A DNA stretch of 64,000 bases from CAYJBH01 sp964370605 (GCA_964370605.1 CAYJJX010000002.1:62001-126000), one strand, 5' to 3'. Positions 26,701 to 35,424 are shown, counted from the stretch's first letter. Numbers and translations: made by a program. Notes: a model not told the origin generated them from the sequence alone.

Positions 26701-27368
26701 AATCGGTTTTGCAATTTGCAAAGCTTGCCGGCAAAAGTAACGTCATCGTGCTCCCCGGCGGTTTTTCCGGAGGGGACGAGCCGGACGGCAGTGGAAAATT
26801 TATTACCTCATTCTTACGAAATCCTGCAATTGCTGATCAAATAAACGATCTGCTTCGCCAACGTGATGGACTGATGCTCGGAATCTGTAACGGATTTCAG
26901 GCTCTCATCAAACTCGGACTCGTGCCGTATGGAGAGATAACCGATCGTAGAGAAAATGCGCCGACGCTTGCACACAATTTTATCGGTCGCCACCAATCAA
27001 AGATGGTTCGCACCGTTGTCAGTCAAATCAACACACCTTGGCTTTCAAGATGCGAGCTGGGTGAGATATATTCTGTTCCGATTTCTCATGGCGAAGGTCG
27101 TTTTACATGCAGTTCAGATCAACTGGAGACATTGAATCATAACGCACAAATTGCAACACAATATGTCGACCTTAACGGAAAACCTACGAATGATATTGCA
27201 TTCAATCCAAATGGCAGTATTGCGGCGATTGAAGGAATCACTTCTCCTTGCGGTAGAGTTTACGGAAAAATGGGACATAGCGAGCGCATGTTAGATAATC
27301 TATATAAAAACGTACCTACCACAAAACCTATGCCGCTGTTTGAAGGTGCGGTTGACTACTACAAATAG
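23715..27368 (+). CDS. purL: Phosphoribosylformylglycinamidine synthase PurL (single chain)
   Basis: The 1,217-residue fused FGAM synthase has a linker/helical region (about 170-330) with IDTYWSDHCRHTTF. Two AIR-synthetase-like ATP-binding halves follow, with ETHNHPTEIEPFGGAATCIGG in the first. A C-terminal class-I glutaminase domain carries PGTNCELDTARA, the nucleophile Cys in MLGICNGFQ and catalytic His in PISHGEGRF. It converts FGAR to FGAM using glutamine and ATP. The length and N-terminus fit the clostridial clade-II form, which needs no PurS or PurQ. It is the last gene of the operon, with a strong terminator after it. Confidence 0.96.
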   Translation: MVYPLYTEKRKGFDNEPLSLLAELKGFLHIESIKMVRIVNRYLVEGLELEEFDKIACSVLADEVTDIVTETLPEGGDLMIMTEYLPGQFDQRADSAAQCIQLVLGGNRPTVRSAKIYIFYGVPTADELSRIEKHLINPVESRKAIVDIPKTLALATEIQPMPPILTGFRELAEDDLVEFVNKYGLSMDKADLKFCVDHFNTLQRDPTLTELRVIDTYWSDHCRHTTFNTELVDIKVTDTRIANSLDRYKKLREKLGRQDRPITLMDMGTIAAKSLKADGKLPLLDESAEINACTVRTKVGDEDYLVLFKNETHNHPTEIEPFGGAATCIGGAIRDPLSGRAWVYQAMRVTGAADPRTSTEDTMVGKLPQRRICESAAEGYSSYGNQIGLATGLVDEIYHPGYAAKRLEVGAVIGSVPMKQVRRETPIDGDVVILLGGKTGRDGCGGATGSSKSHSVESLESCGAEVQKGNAPEERKLQRLFSNPDASLLIKRCNDFGAGGVAVAVGELADGLTIELSSVPKKYEGLSATELAISESQERMAVVVANTDVDAFKELARNENLEATVIATITEEPVLRMLYDGKTVLELNRSFLDTNGAKRSVAVEIENPKLNKPVDPIDFFERLANAVNDLNGCDKSGLVERFDSSIGAVSAFLPYGGAYQKTPSDVMAAFLPDGKRSTVMSYGYDPYVSEADPYKGAYLAVVDSLCKIAAAGAFSDECYLSFQEYFERPSSPTRFGKPTAALLGALSAQLDFGVAAIGGKDSMSGTFEKLDVPPTLISFAMSICDGDFLVSPEFKKPNSDILTLTPKMDGDIPNPKSLLSIFSTISELSKNGKLFSAASVGFKGSASTLFRMSLGNRVGFSLSSDLELFCGSFILEVERGTMPNGATKIGVTTAEFTACVLGKTQPLQRNLEIYDSVLDDVYPKHSDQLSSMPDIAMKKKDWQAPTINIGGAKPKFLIPAFPGTNCELDTARAIEHAGGKAEILLVKNLTAGDVKESVLQFAKLAGKSNVIVLPGGFSGGDEPDGSGKFITSFLRNPAIADQINDLLRQRDGLMLGICNGFQALIKLGLVPYGEITDRRENAPTLAHNFIGRHQSKMVRTVVSQINTPWLSRCELGEIYSVPISHGEGRFTCSSDQLETLNHNAQIATQYVDLNGKPTNDIAFNPNGSIAAIEGITSPCGRVYGKMGHSERMLDNLYKNVPTTKPMPLFEGAVDYYK

Positions 27369-27382
27369 ATACCCAAAATTAT

Positions 27383-27425
27383 AAGAGCTAAGAATGGCTT
27401 CAATCTCCATTCTTAGCTCTTTTTG
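27383..27425 (+). terminator. Terminator of the purine operon (possibly bidirectional)
   Basis: A perfect 14-bp stem, AGAGCTAAGAATGG with CCATTCTTAGCTCT, encloses a 9-base loop and is followed by TTTTTG. It lies between convergent purL and the VOC gene. The minus strand also has a short T/A-rich tail. Confidence 0.85.
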
Positions 27426-27454
27426 TTCTGCATCATTGCACTAGATTTTAGTAG

Positions 27455-27844
27455 TTATTTATTGTCTTTCGCACGCCTAACAGCCGGAATAACCTCCAGC
27501 CAATAACCGTCCGGATCGGTAATGAAATAGATTCCCATCTTTTCGTTCTCGTAGCATATACAACCCATTTCTTTATGAAGTGCATATGCACCGTCAAAAT
27601 CATCGACAGTAAAAGCGAGATGAAATTCACACTCACCGAGATCGTATCCTTTTTCTCTGTCACGATTCCATGTCAGCTCCAGAAGGAATTCACCCTCATC
27701 ACTGCCAAGATATACGATTATAAAAGATTCATCAGAAGCTACTATCCTTCTGCGCTCTGTTAGCCCTAGTGCCTTTGAATAAAACTCGATCGAGACATCC
27801 AAATCTTTAACATTGTAGTTTTCATGTACCATCTTAAATTTCAT
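27455..27844 (-). CDS. Glyoxalase/VOC-family protein, lactoylglutathione-lyase-like
   Basis: The 129-residue protein is a single VOC module pair. Four likely metal ligands fall at glyoxalase I positions: His in MVHENYNV, Glu in FLLELTWN, His in EFHLAFTV and Glu in YWLEVIP. The sequence YSKALGLTERRR and DPDGYWLEV are typical of GloA. Family role: converting the hemithioacetal of methylglyoxal with a thiol to a lactoyl thioester. The thiol cofactor in this organism is unknown. AAGGAAAG precedes the start. It is apparently monocistronic. Confidence 0.82.
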   Translation of the reverse strand: MKFKMVHENYNVKDLDVSIEFYSKALGLTERRRIVASDESFIIVYLGSDEGEFLLELTWNRDREKGYDLGECEFHLAFTVDDFDGAYALHKEMGCICYENEKMGIYFITDPDGYWLEVIPAVRRAKDNK

Positions 27845-27890
27845 TTAATTACTTTCCTTTCCGTTGCCTTAGCCATTTTTCAATGATTAA

Positions 27891-27938
27891 GAAAATATAT
27901 AAACTCGCAGTTTAAAGCATTACTTCAAACTACGAGTC
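27891..27938 (-). terminator. Probable terminator of the pilus gene cluster
   Basis: On the minus strand, ACTCGTAGTTT pairs with AAACTGCGAGT (one G-T pair) across a loop of about 13 bases and is followed by TTTATATATTTTC. It lies 36 bp after the last pilus gene. Confidence 0.55.
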
Positions 27939-27973
27939 GTTGTTTGCTATAAGTGATTTGTAGCCCGATTTTT

Positions 27974-28546
27974 CTATGCCACTGTGTTTGCTACGGTCGG
28001 CCTGACAACATATTGCTCTGTGTGTATCGGAACTATGCCTGTGCCCGTTGGGTCGACACCGTCTTCAAAGAACTCAACATTAAGTGTGACATTAAGCTCG
28101 CCACCCGCCGTAGCGGTTGTATCAACAATGGTCCAGTCAAGTGTCATTTGATATCCCATATAAAAACCCTCTGCCATAACCTCAACGGCCTCACGATCGG
28201 GGTCTTTTGTGTCGATATAGTTACGCATCAAGATGTAGTTGGTTTCATCAATATAATAGATTGCAGTATAATTTTCCGTTACCACATGCAGTGTTGTTAT
28301 TGCTGGCGATACTGTGCTGTCGACTACTTCTGACACCGACTCGGCGGCACGAAGATCATCTAGTAACTCTGTCATCGACTCTGCGGCAATCATTTCGAGT
28401 TGTCCGAGGTCGGTCACTTCGCTGTTAACGCGCAACATCTGTGGGAAAACAGTGGTAACAACACCTATAATTACGGCAAACACAGCCATACCGATTACCA
28501 TTTCAATCAGTGTGAAGCCTTTTTTAGTGTTGAGCAGTTTTATCAT
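27974..28546 (-). CDS. Minor type IV prepilin
   Basis: The 190-residue protein has a class III signal, KKG^FTLIEMVIGMAVFAVIIGVV, with a 10-residue leader, Phe+1 and Glu+5. An alpha-helical spine and a beta-rich C-terminal region follow. It is the last gene of the pilus cluster, beside two atypical prepilins, the position where minor (priming or tip) pilins usually lie. Known chemistry: PilD removes the leader and methylates Phe1. The start follows CCGAAAGGA. Specific minor-pilin identity (PilW-like) is not established. Confidence 0.85.
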   Translation of the reverse strand: MIKLLNTKKGFTLIEMVIGMAVFAVIIGVVTTVFPQMLRVNSEVTDLGQLEMIAAESMTELLDDLRAAESVSEVVDSTVSPAITTLHVVTENYTAIYYIDETNYILMRNYIDTKDPDREAVEVMAEGFYMGYQMTLDWTIVDTTATAGGELNVTLNVEFFEDGVDPTGTGIVPIHTEQYVVRPTVANTVA

Positions 28547-28589
28547 TATTTGATTTTTCCTTTCGGGAATTTATTAACCAACTAAAAAT

Positions 28590-28940
28590 CTAAGGTGTTG
28601 TGTAAAAGTATACTAGATCCTCTGCTGAAGTAAGTGTTCCACTATGGGTCGCTTCAACGTCGCTAAGCGTAGCGGTGGAATCAGAAAGTGTTGCTGTGAC
28701 TGTCTGTGTTTGCGGTGTAGGCGGTGTAGGTAGAACGGACGTATCTCGTGACACTAGGGCATTAATTGTCGCTTGCACATCCTCCGCCTGAAACTGCGTG
28801 GATCTTATGCTGTTAGTTGCTGAGGTGACGATCATGGTCACACCTGCAACCATAAAGAGAAACAGCATGACCGAAATGATTGTCTCGATCAACATCTCTC
28901 CTCTGCGGTTATTTATTGTCTTAGCTATCAATTTTTTCAT
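28590..28940 (-). CDS. Minor prepilin-like protein with Glu at +1
   Basis: The 116-residue protein has the N-terminus KTINNRRG^EMLIETIISVMLFLFMVAGV. This is a prepilin peptidase site with Glu rather than Phe at +1 but with the conserved Glu at +5. The C-terminal half is Thr/Ser-rich with a PTPPTPQTQT stretch. It is probably a minor pilin of the same pilus. The start codon lies inside the upstream gene (20-bp overlap), so the two are translationally coupled; GGTGA serves as ribosome site. The function is inferred from position and signal. Confidence 0.7.
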   Translation of the reverse strand: MKKLIAKTINNRRGEMLIETIISVMLFLFMVAGVTMIVTSATNSIRSTQFQAEDVQATINALVSRDTSVLPTPPTPQTQTVTATLSDSTATLSDVEATHSGTLTSAEDLVYFYTTP

Positions 28941-29535
28941 AAGTCACCAGATTCCATTCTCCAAAGGTACCGATTACCGGATCGGCTCCGGCAGTAGTAT
29001 CTATCACTGCATTTGTCACGAGGCTATACACCATGCGATAGGTTGCTTCTGCCGCCGGATCGGCTATTGTCGGATCGTCGTCAAGGTTGAGGTCGATCTT
29101 GACATCAAATGTAACTACGCCGGAAAAGTTATTTGTTCCAAATATGCTGAGTGCCGAAGTGTCAAGATCGCATATAAAGTTGTGCGTCGCAACTAAATTG
29201 CCTGATTCATCGTCCTCTTCGATCGAAAGTGTTAGCGTATCAAAAGTTGTCGCCGTCGCTCCGCCCGCCGTACGTGCTTCATATATCGAAAGAAGCAATG
29301 TACTTTGAAGACCGGCTGGATCATTGTCGTTTAACATATCAAACAATGACATTTGAACCGACTCGGCAAAAAGATCAATCTGAGCCTTTTCCTTTTGATG
29401 CTGTACCACCGAAACCGCGCCCAACGATGAAGTCAAAGTTGTGGTCGCAATGATGGTCAGAAAAAGTATTGAGGCTAAAACTATGAGCAGTGACGCTCCG
29501 CCTTTGCCTTTTATTTTGTTAAATAGCCTTTTCAA
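28921..29535 (-). CDS. PilX/GspK-like prepilin without Glu5
   Basis: The 204-residue protein begins with a basic leader (KRLFNKIKGKGG) and continues ASLLIVLASILFLTIIATTTL, a pilin-like hydrophobic helix lacking the usual Glu at +5. Such proteins (PilX, GspK) cap pilus or pseudopilus tips in other systems. The mature part contains an alpha helix (QKEKAQIDLFAESVQMSLFDML) and a beta-rich C-terminus. The start is taken as TTG at 29535 after GAAAGAGGA. A GTG at 29571 would add 12 residues but lacks a ribosome site. It overlaps the downstream prepilin gene. Confidence 0.7.
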   Translation of the reverse strand: MKRLFNKIKGKGGASLLIVLASILFLTIIATTTLTSSLGAVSVVQHQKEKAQIDLFAESVQMSLFDMLNDNDPAGLQSTLLLSIYEARTAGGATATTFDTLTLSIEEDDESGNLVATHNFICDLDTSALSIFGTNNFSGVVTFDVKIDLNLDDDPTIADPAAEATYRMVYSLVTNAVIDTTAGADPVIGTFGEWNLVTYEKIDS

Positions 29536-29616
29536 GATAGCCCATTCCTCTTTCGATGTTTTTGATATCACACTGCTTTACCGAAAAACGGTAAAGCAGG
29601 TTGGTTGTTATTTGTT

Positions 29617-32600
29617 TTACGGGGTAATGCCGCCGGAGCCGTCACCTTCGGTGGTGCCACCGGTTCCGTCACCTTCACCGGTGCCGCCGGTTCCGCTTGT
29701 GCCGCCGCCTTCGCCTGTACTGCCGGTTCCGCCTTCTGTCGTGCCACCTGTGCCGCCACCTTCGCCTGTGCCACCGGTTCCGCTTGTGCCGCCTGTGCCG
29801 GACTCATCTCCTGATGGAGGCGCTGGAGCCGGTGTCGGTGCCGGTGGTGCGGGAGACGGTGCTGGAGGTGCAGGGGATGGAGCAGGTGCAACATTTAAGC
29901 TTTCAAACCATGATAAACGATATGCGGCATACGGTGTATTAAATGCAGGGGGTGTAGACTCCGCAAAAATCGCTCTATCATAGTGTAGGGTGAAATCAAA
30001 GTCTCCGGCATTATTTCCGGTTAGACTATAGCCGACCGTTATATTTGTAGTAGCCGCTATTCCCGAGATTCTGATTGCATAGCCGCTTGCGCTGTCGCCT
30101 GAAATCGTGAATCGGTCCGCATCTGTTGTCAGATCGAGCGGTGTTGCTGCTCCACCATCCACTGCCAGTGTTACACTGGTATCATCGAGTGTGAATCCTG
30201 CGGGGATATTTGCAGTCACAACACCACTGTTGACATAGGTCGCATACTCATCCAATGACAATGATGATTGTACCGCAAATGGTGTTCCGGCTTCAACCGG
30301 TGTGCCTGAATTGAAAGTATTCGCCAAGGTATGTGCAGGTTGGATATAGAGTTTATCACTGTTGAAGTTCACCGTGTTAGTAGTATCCTGTGTCACCGCA
30401 ACGTTCATCAAGATATGATAGTAAGCGGTCGATACACCTGTGAAGCCGTTTGCATCAAAGTTTAATGCTATCGGCAGGTTAAAGCTAAGGCTGAACTTCT
30501 CAGTGCTGTTGACAAAAGTTCCTGCAGCCACAGTGGACAGATCAATCGTTATGGTATTATCTGCCAAGCTGTATGTGGCATCGCCGATATCTGTTCCATC
30601 ATCGCTTAGAATGTCAATTACCGCGGTCGGAGTTGCGCCCTCAAAACTTGTCAGATTGACATAATCGGCATAGGCACCAAGATCTATTGTGATTGGGTTA
30701 AAGGTGTTTAGGTCTATCGCGGCGGCTGAATCGTTGGTGATTTCCAGTGCTACCGGAGCATTGACTCCCGGATCTGTAAAGTTGCTGCTTTGTCCGCCGA
30801 ACAGCAATCTTGCTGTGAAGAGATCGGTTACTGCATCTTCGCCGGTGCCGACTTCAAACTCGGTTACTTGCGACGGGCGATTTGCAACATATGGCACTGA
30901 TGCGGTTGCGGTGGTGCCGATCGGGAACGGATACGGACTCAAAGCCTGCCAACCTTCAAGTTGTGAATTTGCAAAGTTTGCCAGCCAGTCAAGGGCGATA
31001 AACTCGGTAGAAAGTCCGAGAAGTTGTGTTTGATCTGTTGTACCAAATGCCGAAACAGTGTTGTAAGCAAACGTCTGCCAATCGGTATTGTCGCTTGAAT
31101 AGTGACTTCCGGTCAGATAAACGTTGTTTGACATGGTGATGCCGGCCGCGGCGGCTGTGTCGGTCACTGGGTGGATTACGGTGGTAGAAGTGCTCGGATC
31201 ATCGGTTGCAATATCACCATCGTTATCGGTTGTTTGTGCCGGTGCGGGTGCAAGATAGAGCGTGTCGCTCACGGTGCCGGTACCGCCACCGACAATACCG
31301 CCGATAGAATAATCAAATCCTACCACTGGGTGAGTGTAATAATCATCAAAGGTCAAGGTAGCATGAACGCCTGTTGTAACACCTTTGAAATCGTTATACT
31401 TAATCGGAACAAGTGGGGTTTCGGCAGTCAAGGGATCGCCATCTGCATCTTCCGTGCGATTGCTTATAAAGAAACTGTCTGCAATAGTGCCGCCTTCAGA
31501 ATATCCCACAAGTCCACCAACAAAGTTGTCATGGGCTGTCACGGTTGTGTTGACTGCGCCGGAGTTGGTTACTGCACCCCTGTTGATTCCGATCAGACCT
31601 CCTGCGCCGAATTCGTCGGTCGCATTTGTTGCAGATCTAACGATTGTGGTGTTTTCAATGACGACATTGTCAAGCGTACCGCCGGCATTGTTGACAGCGA
31701 CCGCACCGCCGACGATGGTCGGATAATACATTCCCTGATTTGTAACAACCCCGGAAGCAGTAGAGGTCCAGTTGACATTTTGAGCGGTGATGGTTGAATT
31801 GGTCACCGTCACATCTTGTATGGTACCGGAATTGAGAATGACAATGGCTCCGGCTCCGGAGTCACCACCATATACGGCATAGTTTGAGCCCCCGGCAAGA
31901 GTTAGATTGAAATTATCTATTATTACATTTGAAATTGTTGCAGAAGCCGTCGTACTTCCGAAAAGTCCGGCGAGCCTTGATGAGGCTTCAAAGTTGCTTA
32001 TTTTATAGCCATTACCGTTGTACGTTCCGGCAAATGCGACGTTGGTTCCTGCAAGTGAGCTCGCATCGTCAAGTAAAGAGCCACCATACCAACCAAACGC
32101 ATTACTGCCGATGTTTGCCATAGTATACACCGAGGCAGGATGGCCGGAATAGTAAATCAAATTTGTACCTACATTAAAGGATCCACCTACATGTGCATTG
32201 ACATCGATAGTCTGATTATAGGTCGAGAGATGAGATTCTGAATTGGTATATCGTCCAATATTGTCAAGATGTCGAGGAGAACGAACAGAATATTCCGCAG
32301 TTTCCGGTGTCAGGTTATTTGCGTCAGCTTCGTTATAAAAAGCATGTGCAAACAGCGGATTAAAATAGGCTACCGAAGTGGTAGTGGAAGCTAATCCATC
32401 CGTGATAGACAGCTTCATGATGCTATTTGTATCAGGGTATACAGCATTGTCATTTGTAGAAGCTTGGAGTAGTGGATTGCTCAAACTGATGATGGAATCA
32501 GACGTTCCCGCTGTTCCGAACAGTTCGTTAAAATCTGTTGCATATGCACCCGGTATGGGACGATATAGCCAGCCATCGGCATATACGTCGGTGGGATCAA

Positions 32601-35403
32601 TCACAACGTCATTTAGGGTCAGCTCAAAATCCTCGGCATCAAGCATGGTGTAGGGGCGATTGATACGAAGGGCATAACCATCATTCAATATAATATAATT
32701 GCCGTCATTTATTTCATCATTTGTGAGCAGATTGTTTTCAATAACATTGCCATTTTCATCTGCACTATAGTATCTGACAATTACAGAGCCACGTGGGTTT
32801 GTTTGGTTCGCATAAAGTTCATAGTACATGAACTCTGCTTTGAACTCTTCCAGCTCCGTGACCGGCCATACGAAATTCATCTCGCCGGCGGCATCTATTG
32901 CACGACTATTTGGTAGCAATGTTCCTAGGAATGGGTATGGGTACTCTGTGCGGTTTGCAGAGGTTAAGTCAAGCGGATCTGCACCCCACGGGGTGGTAAC
33001 ACCGCCAACAAAACTATAGCTATCGGCACCGAGAGCAACGGGGTCAATAAACGCACCATAAAAATCACTGGTAGTATCAATCATTGATTGATACAATTGC
33101 TCTGTTGAAAGTCCTACACCAAGACCCTCTGAAACGATAGCTGTGTTAAAGGTAACATAGGTGTTAGGATTGCTGTCGCCGTCGTCGGGGCGCAGGGCAT
33201 CACCGACAAGATAATATACACTCTCATCGTCAATGGCATCTGCCAATCGTTCAACCAACTCTTGATTTGCTGTCAGAGTTGCTCCGCTAAGGCTGAGCTG
33301 GACATTTGCACCTACGATCGGTGCATTATAATGGGTTGTATTATCGTTAGCAAAAGTACTTCCGAGGCGCTCTCGTGGCGCTACCGCAAGAAAAAGAATA
33401 TGGTGAATAGAATCATCTTCAACACTGTCGCCGACCATTCCGACAATTCCGCCAACAAAGTCGTTGTCATATTGGGAACTGTCACCGTAAACATGGTCAT
33501 CCCAGAAATCGGAATTGTCATCGTCGTTGTCAGCCACTACTGGAGTTGTGCTGTCCGAAATGACGGTAATGTGTCCAATTTCACCGTCGCTATAACCCGC
33601 AACCGTGCCACCAAAGAAGGCATCATCCGGATTGTTGGACAGTGTAACCAGTGGATTGATAAAGGTTAGGTAATTCACAACACCGGTATCTGAAATGTAT
33701 TCGAATAAACCGGAGGAACGGCCAATCGGGTCAACAGAATCTGCCGGATTTGCAGTTGTAGTAGTTCCTGTCGGTGTCTGGCCCGTCACATTATATATAT
33801 TCATATTCTGCAAGGTATGAACACCGATTGCAGTGCCGTCATCATAACGACCGGTATAGGTTCCGTTGAGGGTCGGGAGCGGTGCAAGAATCAAGTTCCA
33901 ATCTTCACTCGGATTTGCAGGATCGGTAAGATCGTCTGCAAAATTTGCATCGGCAAGGCTGACCATACCGTTTTCTGCGGCAAAGTCAATGTCTGCTATT
34001 TGGAAATATGATTGTCCTGCATCGGTAGCACCGGTCGCAGGATCAGTGAGATAGCGAATGTTGTTGAGGTGGCGTGCCGATGCAATGTCGTGTTGACCTA
34101 CTGTATTTGAAGGTTGACCGAGATTATATCTATCTGTTGCAAACAGTGGGTTCTTGCCGTTCGAGGTGACGGGAGGAATTGCTCCTGTCGACTCAGAGAC
34201 CGTAACAGTTATAGTGTTGTTTGTGGTTCTGTCAAACACACCGATCACATTACCTGTATCAACGTCTTCAAGGTTTGTTATCGAAAATTTATCTCGCTCC
34301 GGATTTTCTGCCGAGAGGTCACCGCCTGCATAGTCCAGCACCCAGATAAAGCGCGCGTAATCGGCGTTGAGGATATCGTCGTTGCGGAAAATCAGTGTAT
34401 TTGTCGGATTTGTGGCATCATCAAAGCGCGCGATGGCATCTTCCATCGTTTCATTTGTGCCATATCCGGAAAGATCGGCGCCTTTTAAAACATAATGGCC
34501 AGTACCTGCTGAGTCTGTAACAGAAAAATCAAAGGTCGCACCGGTGGTCATTGCGGTTTTTTCAATCAAAATTTCTGCATAAAGCACATTCTCGAGCGAA
34601 ACTATGTCATAGGCGAGAGGCTTATTGTAACGGTCGGTGTCGAGTCCTTCTCCGACTGCATTGTCTGCTAGACCGTCATTGTATCCGTCGTAAAGGTGCA
34701 CTGCCATACGGAAGGTGTTGTCGGGAGGTGTGTCACCGGTATAGTCAACACCGTAATAGCCTTGCGAGCGAAGATACGCGATGTCGTTGTAAAGTTCGGC
34801 ACGGGGACCATAGACCGAGTTTGCATCGGCGTTGTCGGCATCGACAACATCATAATCAAACGCAAAGCCATCGTCGGAATCGCTGTAAAATACCGAGAGA
34901 ACCTTTCCGGTCAGAATATTGTACTCAATAAGAATTGCTCCGCCAAGGATACGAGTATCGGGGAGTGCCGGTGCGAGCAATTTATATATCGCGCTGTTCA
35001 CGTCGGGCTCACCGACCGGTTTTGAGATATAGCGAACGTAGTCATCTAAGCCGTTTTGGATGTCATTAGCAGGATAGTTAGTATCGGTAATGAGTGTGTG
35101 AACGTTGAAATCGTCTAATTTAGCCGGGTCGAGCTCGTCTGTCAGTTCGCCTGAAATCGGATCGACTGCAAAGTAATCGCCCGAGAGGTCGCCGCCATAA
35201 GCTGCTCTGAGGTTACCGAGCGCATGGAGCTGTGTCAGCTGGTTTTGAGTTGCGAGATACAAAGTCTTCGCCGTTTCGGTGCGGCGGAGCTGTTCACCCT
35301 CTTCGGCATAGCCGATCAGAGAAGGTGCGGCGATAAGCGACGTAACCACAATGATTGTGATGACGACCAGCATTTCTATTAAAGTAAAGCCTCTTTTGTA
35401 CAT
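29617..35403 (-). CDS. Giant prepilin-signal protein with GLUG-type modules, candidate pilus adhesin
   Basis: The 1,928-residue protein starts MYKRG^FTLIEMLVVITIIVVTSLIAAPSL, a true class III prepilin signal with a 5-residue leader. The pilin-like spine is followed by a very long extracellular region. GLUG-type motifs occur near residues 653 (GGIVGMVGD), 1269 (GGLIGINRG), 1296 (GGLVGYSEGG) and 1367 (GGIVGGGTG). A module starting NPLFA then RHLNNI or RHLDNI appears twice, near 416 and 1016. The C-terminus is Pro/Ala-rich (about 1838-1862), then Gly/Thr-rich to the end. No LPXTG or second membrane segment was seen. GLUG repeats occur in bacterial adhesins, so a surface-binding role carried by the pilus is inferred. 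The start follows AGAGG. Confidence 0.85.
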   Translation of the reverse strand: MYKRGFTLIEMLVVITIIVVTSLIAAPSLIGYAEEGEQLRRTETAKTLYLATQNQLTQLHALGNLRAAYGGDLSGDYFAVDPISGELTDELDPAKLDDFNVHTLITDTNYPANDIQNGLDDYVRYISKPVGEPDVNSAIYKLLAPALPDTRILGGAILIEYNILTGKVLSVFYSDSDDGFAFDYDVVDADNADANSVYGPRAELYNDIAYLRSQGYYGVDYTGDTPPDNTFRMAVHLYDGYNDGLADNAVGEGLDTDRYNKPLAYDIVSLENVLYAEILIEKTAMTTGATFDFSVTDSAGTGHYVLKGADLSGYGTNETMEDAIARFDDATNPTNTLIFRNDDILNADYARFIWVLDYAGGDLSAENPERDKFSITNLEDVDTGNVIGVFDRTTNNTITVTVSESTGAIPPVTSNGKNPLFATDRYNLGQPSNTVGQHDIASARHLNNIRYLTDPATGATDAGQSYFQIADIDFAAENGMVSLADANFADDLTDPANPSEDWNLILAPLPTLNGTYTGRYDDGTAIGVHTLQNMNIYNVTGQTPTGTTTTANPADSVDPIGRSSGLFEYISDTGVVNYLTFINPLVTLSNNPDDAFFGGTVAGYSDGEIGHITVISDSTTPVVADNDDDNSDFWDDHVYGDSSQYDNDFVGGIVGMVGDSVEDDSIHHILFLAVAPRERLGSTFANDNTTHYNAPIVGANVQLSLSGATLTANQELVERLADAIDDESVYYLVGDALRPDDGDSNPNTYVTFNTAIVSEGLGVGLSTEQLYQSMIDTTSDFYGAFIDPVALGADSYSFVGGVTTPWGADPLDLTSANRTEYPYPFLGTLLPNSRAIDAAGEMNFVWPVTELEEFKAEFMYYELYANQTNPRGSVIVRYYSADENGNVIENNLLTNDEINDGNYIILNDGYALRINRPYTMLDAEDFELTLNDVVIDPTDVYADGWLYRPIPGAYATDFNELFGTAGTSDSIISLSNPLLQASTNDNAVYPDTNSIMKLSITDGLASTTTSVAYFNPLFAHAFYNEADANNLTPETAEYSVRSPRHLDNIGRYTNSESHLSTYNQTIDVNAHVGGSFNVGTNLIYYSGHPASVYTMANIGSNAFGWYGGSLLDDASSLAGTNVAFAGTYNGNGYKISNFEASSRLAGLFGSTTASATISNVIIDNFNLTLAGGSNYAVYGGDSGAGAIVILNSGTIQDVTVTNSTITAQNVNWTSTASGVVTNQGMYYPTIVGGAVAVNNAGGTLDNVVIENTTIVRSATNATDEFGAGGLIGINRGAVTNSGAVNTTVTAHDNFVGGLVGYSEGGTIADSFFISNRTEDADGDPLTAETPLVPIKYNDFKGVTTGVHATLTFDDYYTHPVVGFDYSIGGIVGGGTGTVSDTLYLAPAPAQTTDNDGDIATDDPSTSTTVIHPVTDTAAAAGITMSNNVYLTGSHYSSDNTDWQTFAYNTVSAFGTTDQTQLLGLSTEFIALDWLANFANSQLEGWQALSPYPFPIGTTATASVPYVANRPSQVTEFEVGTGEDAVTDLFTARLLFGGQSSNFTDPGVNAPVALEITNDSAAAIDLNTFNPITIDLGAYADYVNLTSFEGATPTAVIDILSDDGTDIGDATYSLADNTITIDLSTVAAGTFVNSTEKFSLSFNLPIALNFDANGFTGVSTAYYHILMNVAVTQDTTNTVNFNSDKLYIQPAHTLANTFNSGTPVEAGTPFAVQSSLSLDEYATYVNSGVVTANIPAGFTLDDTSVTLAVDGGAATPLDLTTDADRFTISGDSASGYAIRISGIAATTNITVGYSLTGNNAGDFDFTLHYDRAIFAESTPPAFNTPYAAYRLSWFESLNVAPAPSPAPPAPSPAPPAPTPAPAPPSGDESGTGGTSGTGGTGEGGGTGGTTEGGTGSTGEGGGTSGTGGTGEGDGTGGTTEGDGSGGITP
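29620..29890 (-). repeat. Low-complexity Pro/Ala and Gly/Thr coding repeats
   Basis: This is the 3' end of the giant prepilin gene. PAPSPAPPAP-type codons are followed by many copies of GTGGT, TEGGG and GEG units, visible on the plus strand as repeated ggtgccgccggttcc-like stretches. The repeats are prone to length change by slippage. They are coding and not CRISPR. Confidence 0.8.
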
Positions 35404-35424
35404 TGTACCTCTCAAAATAAAGTG

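Noticed and set aside
29620..29815. Regular short repeats that could be taken for a CRISPR array
   Set aside because: They are in-frame Gly/Thr/Glu codons of the giant prepilin, with no spacer/repeat periodicity.
31171..31797. Long plus-strand frames opposite the giant prepilin gene
   Set aside because: They are antisense shadows within a continuous minus-strand gene and lack ribosome sites or known domains.
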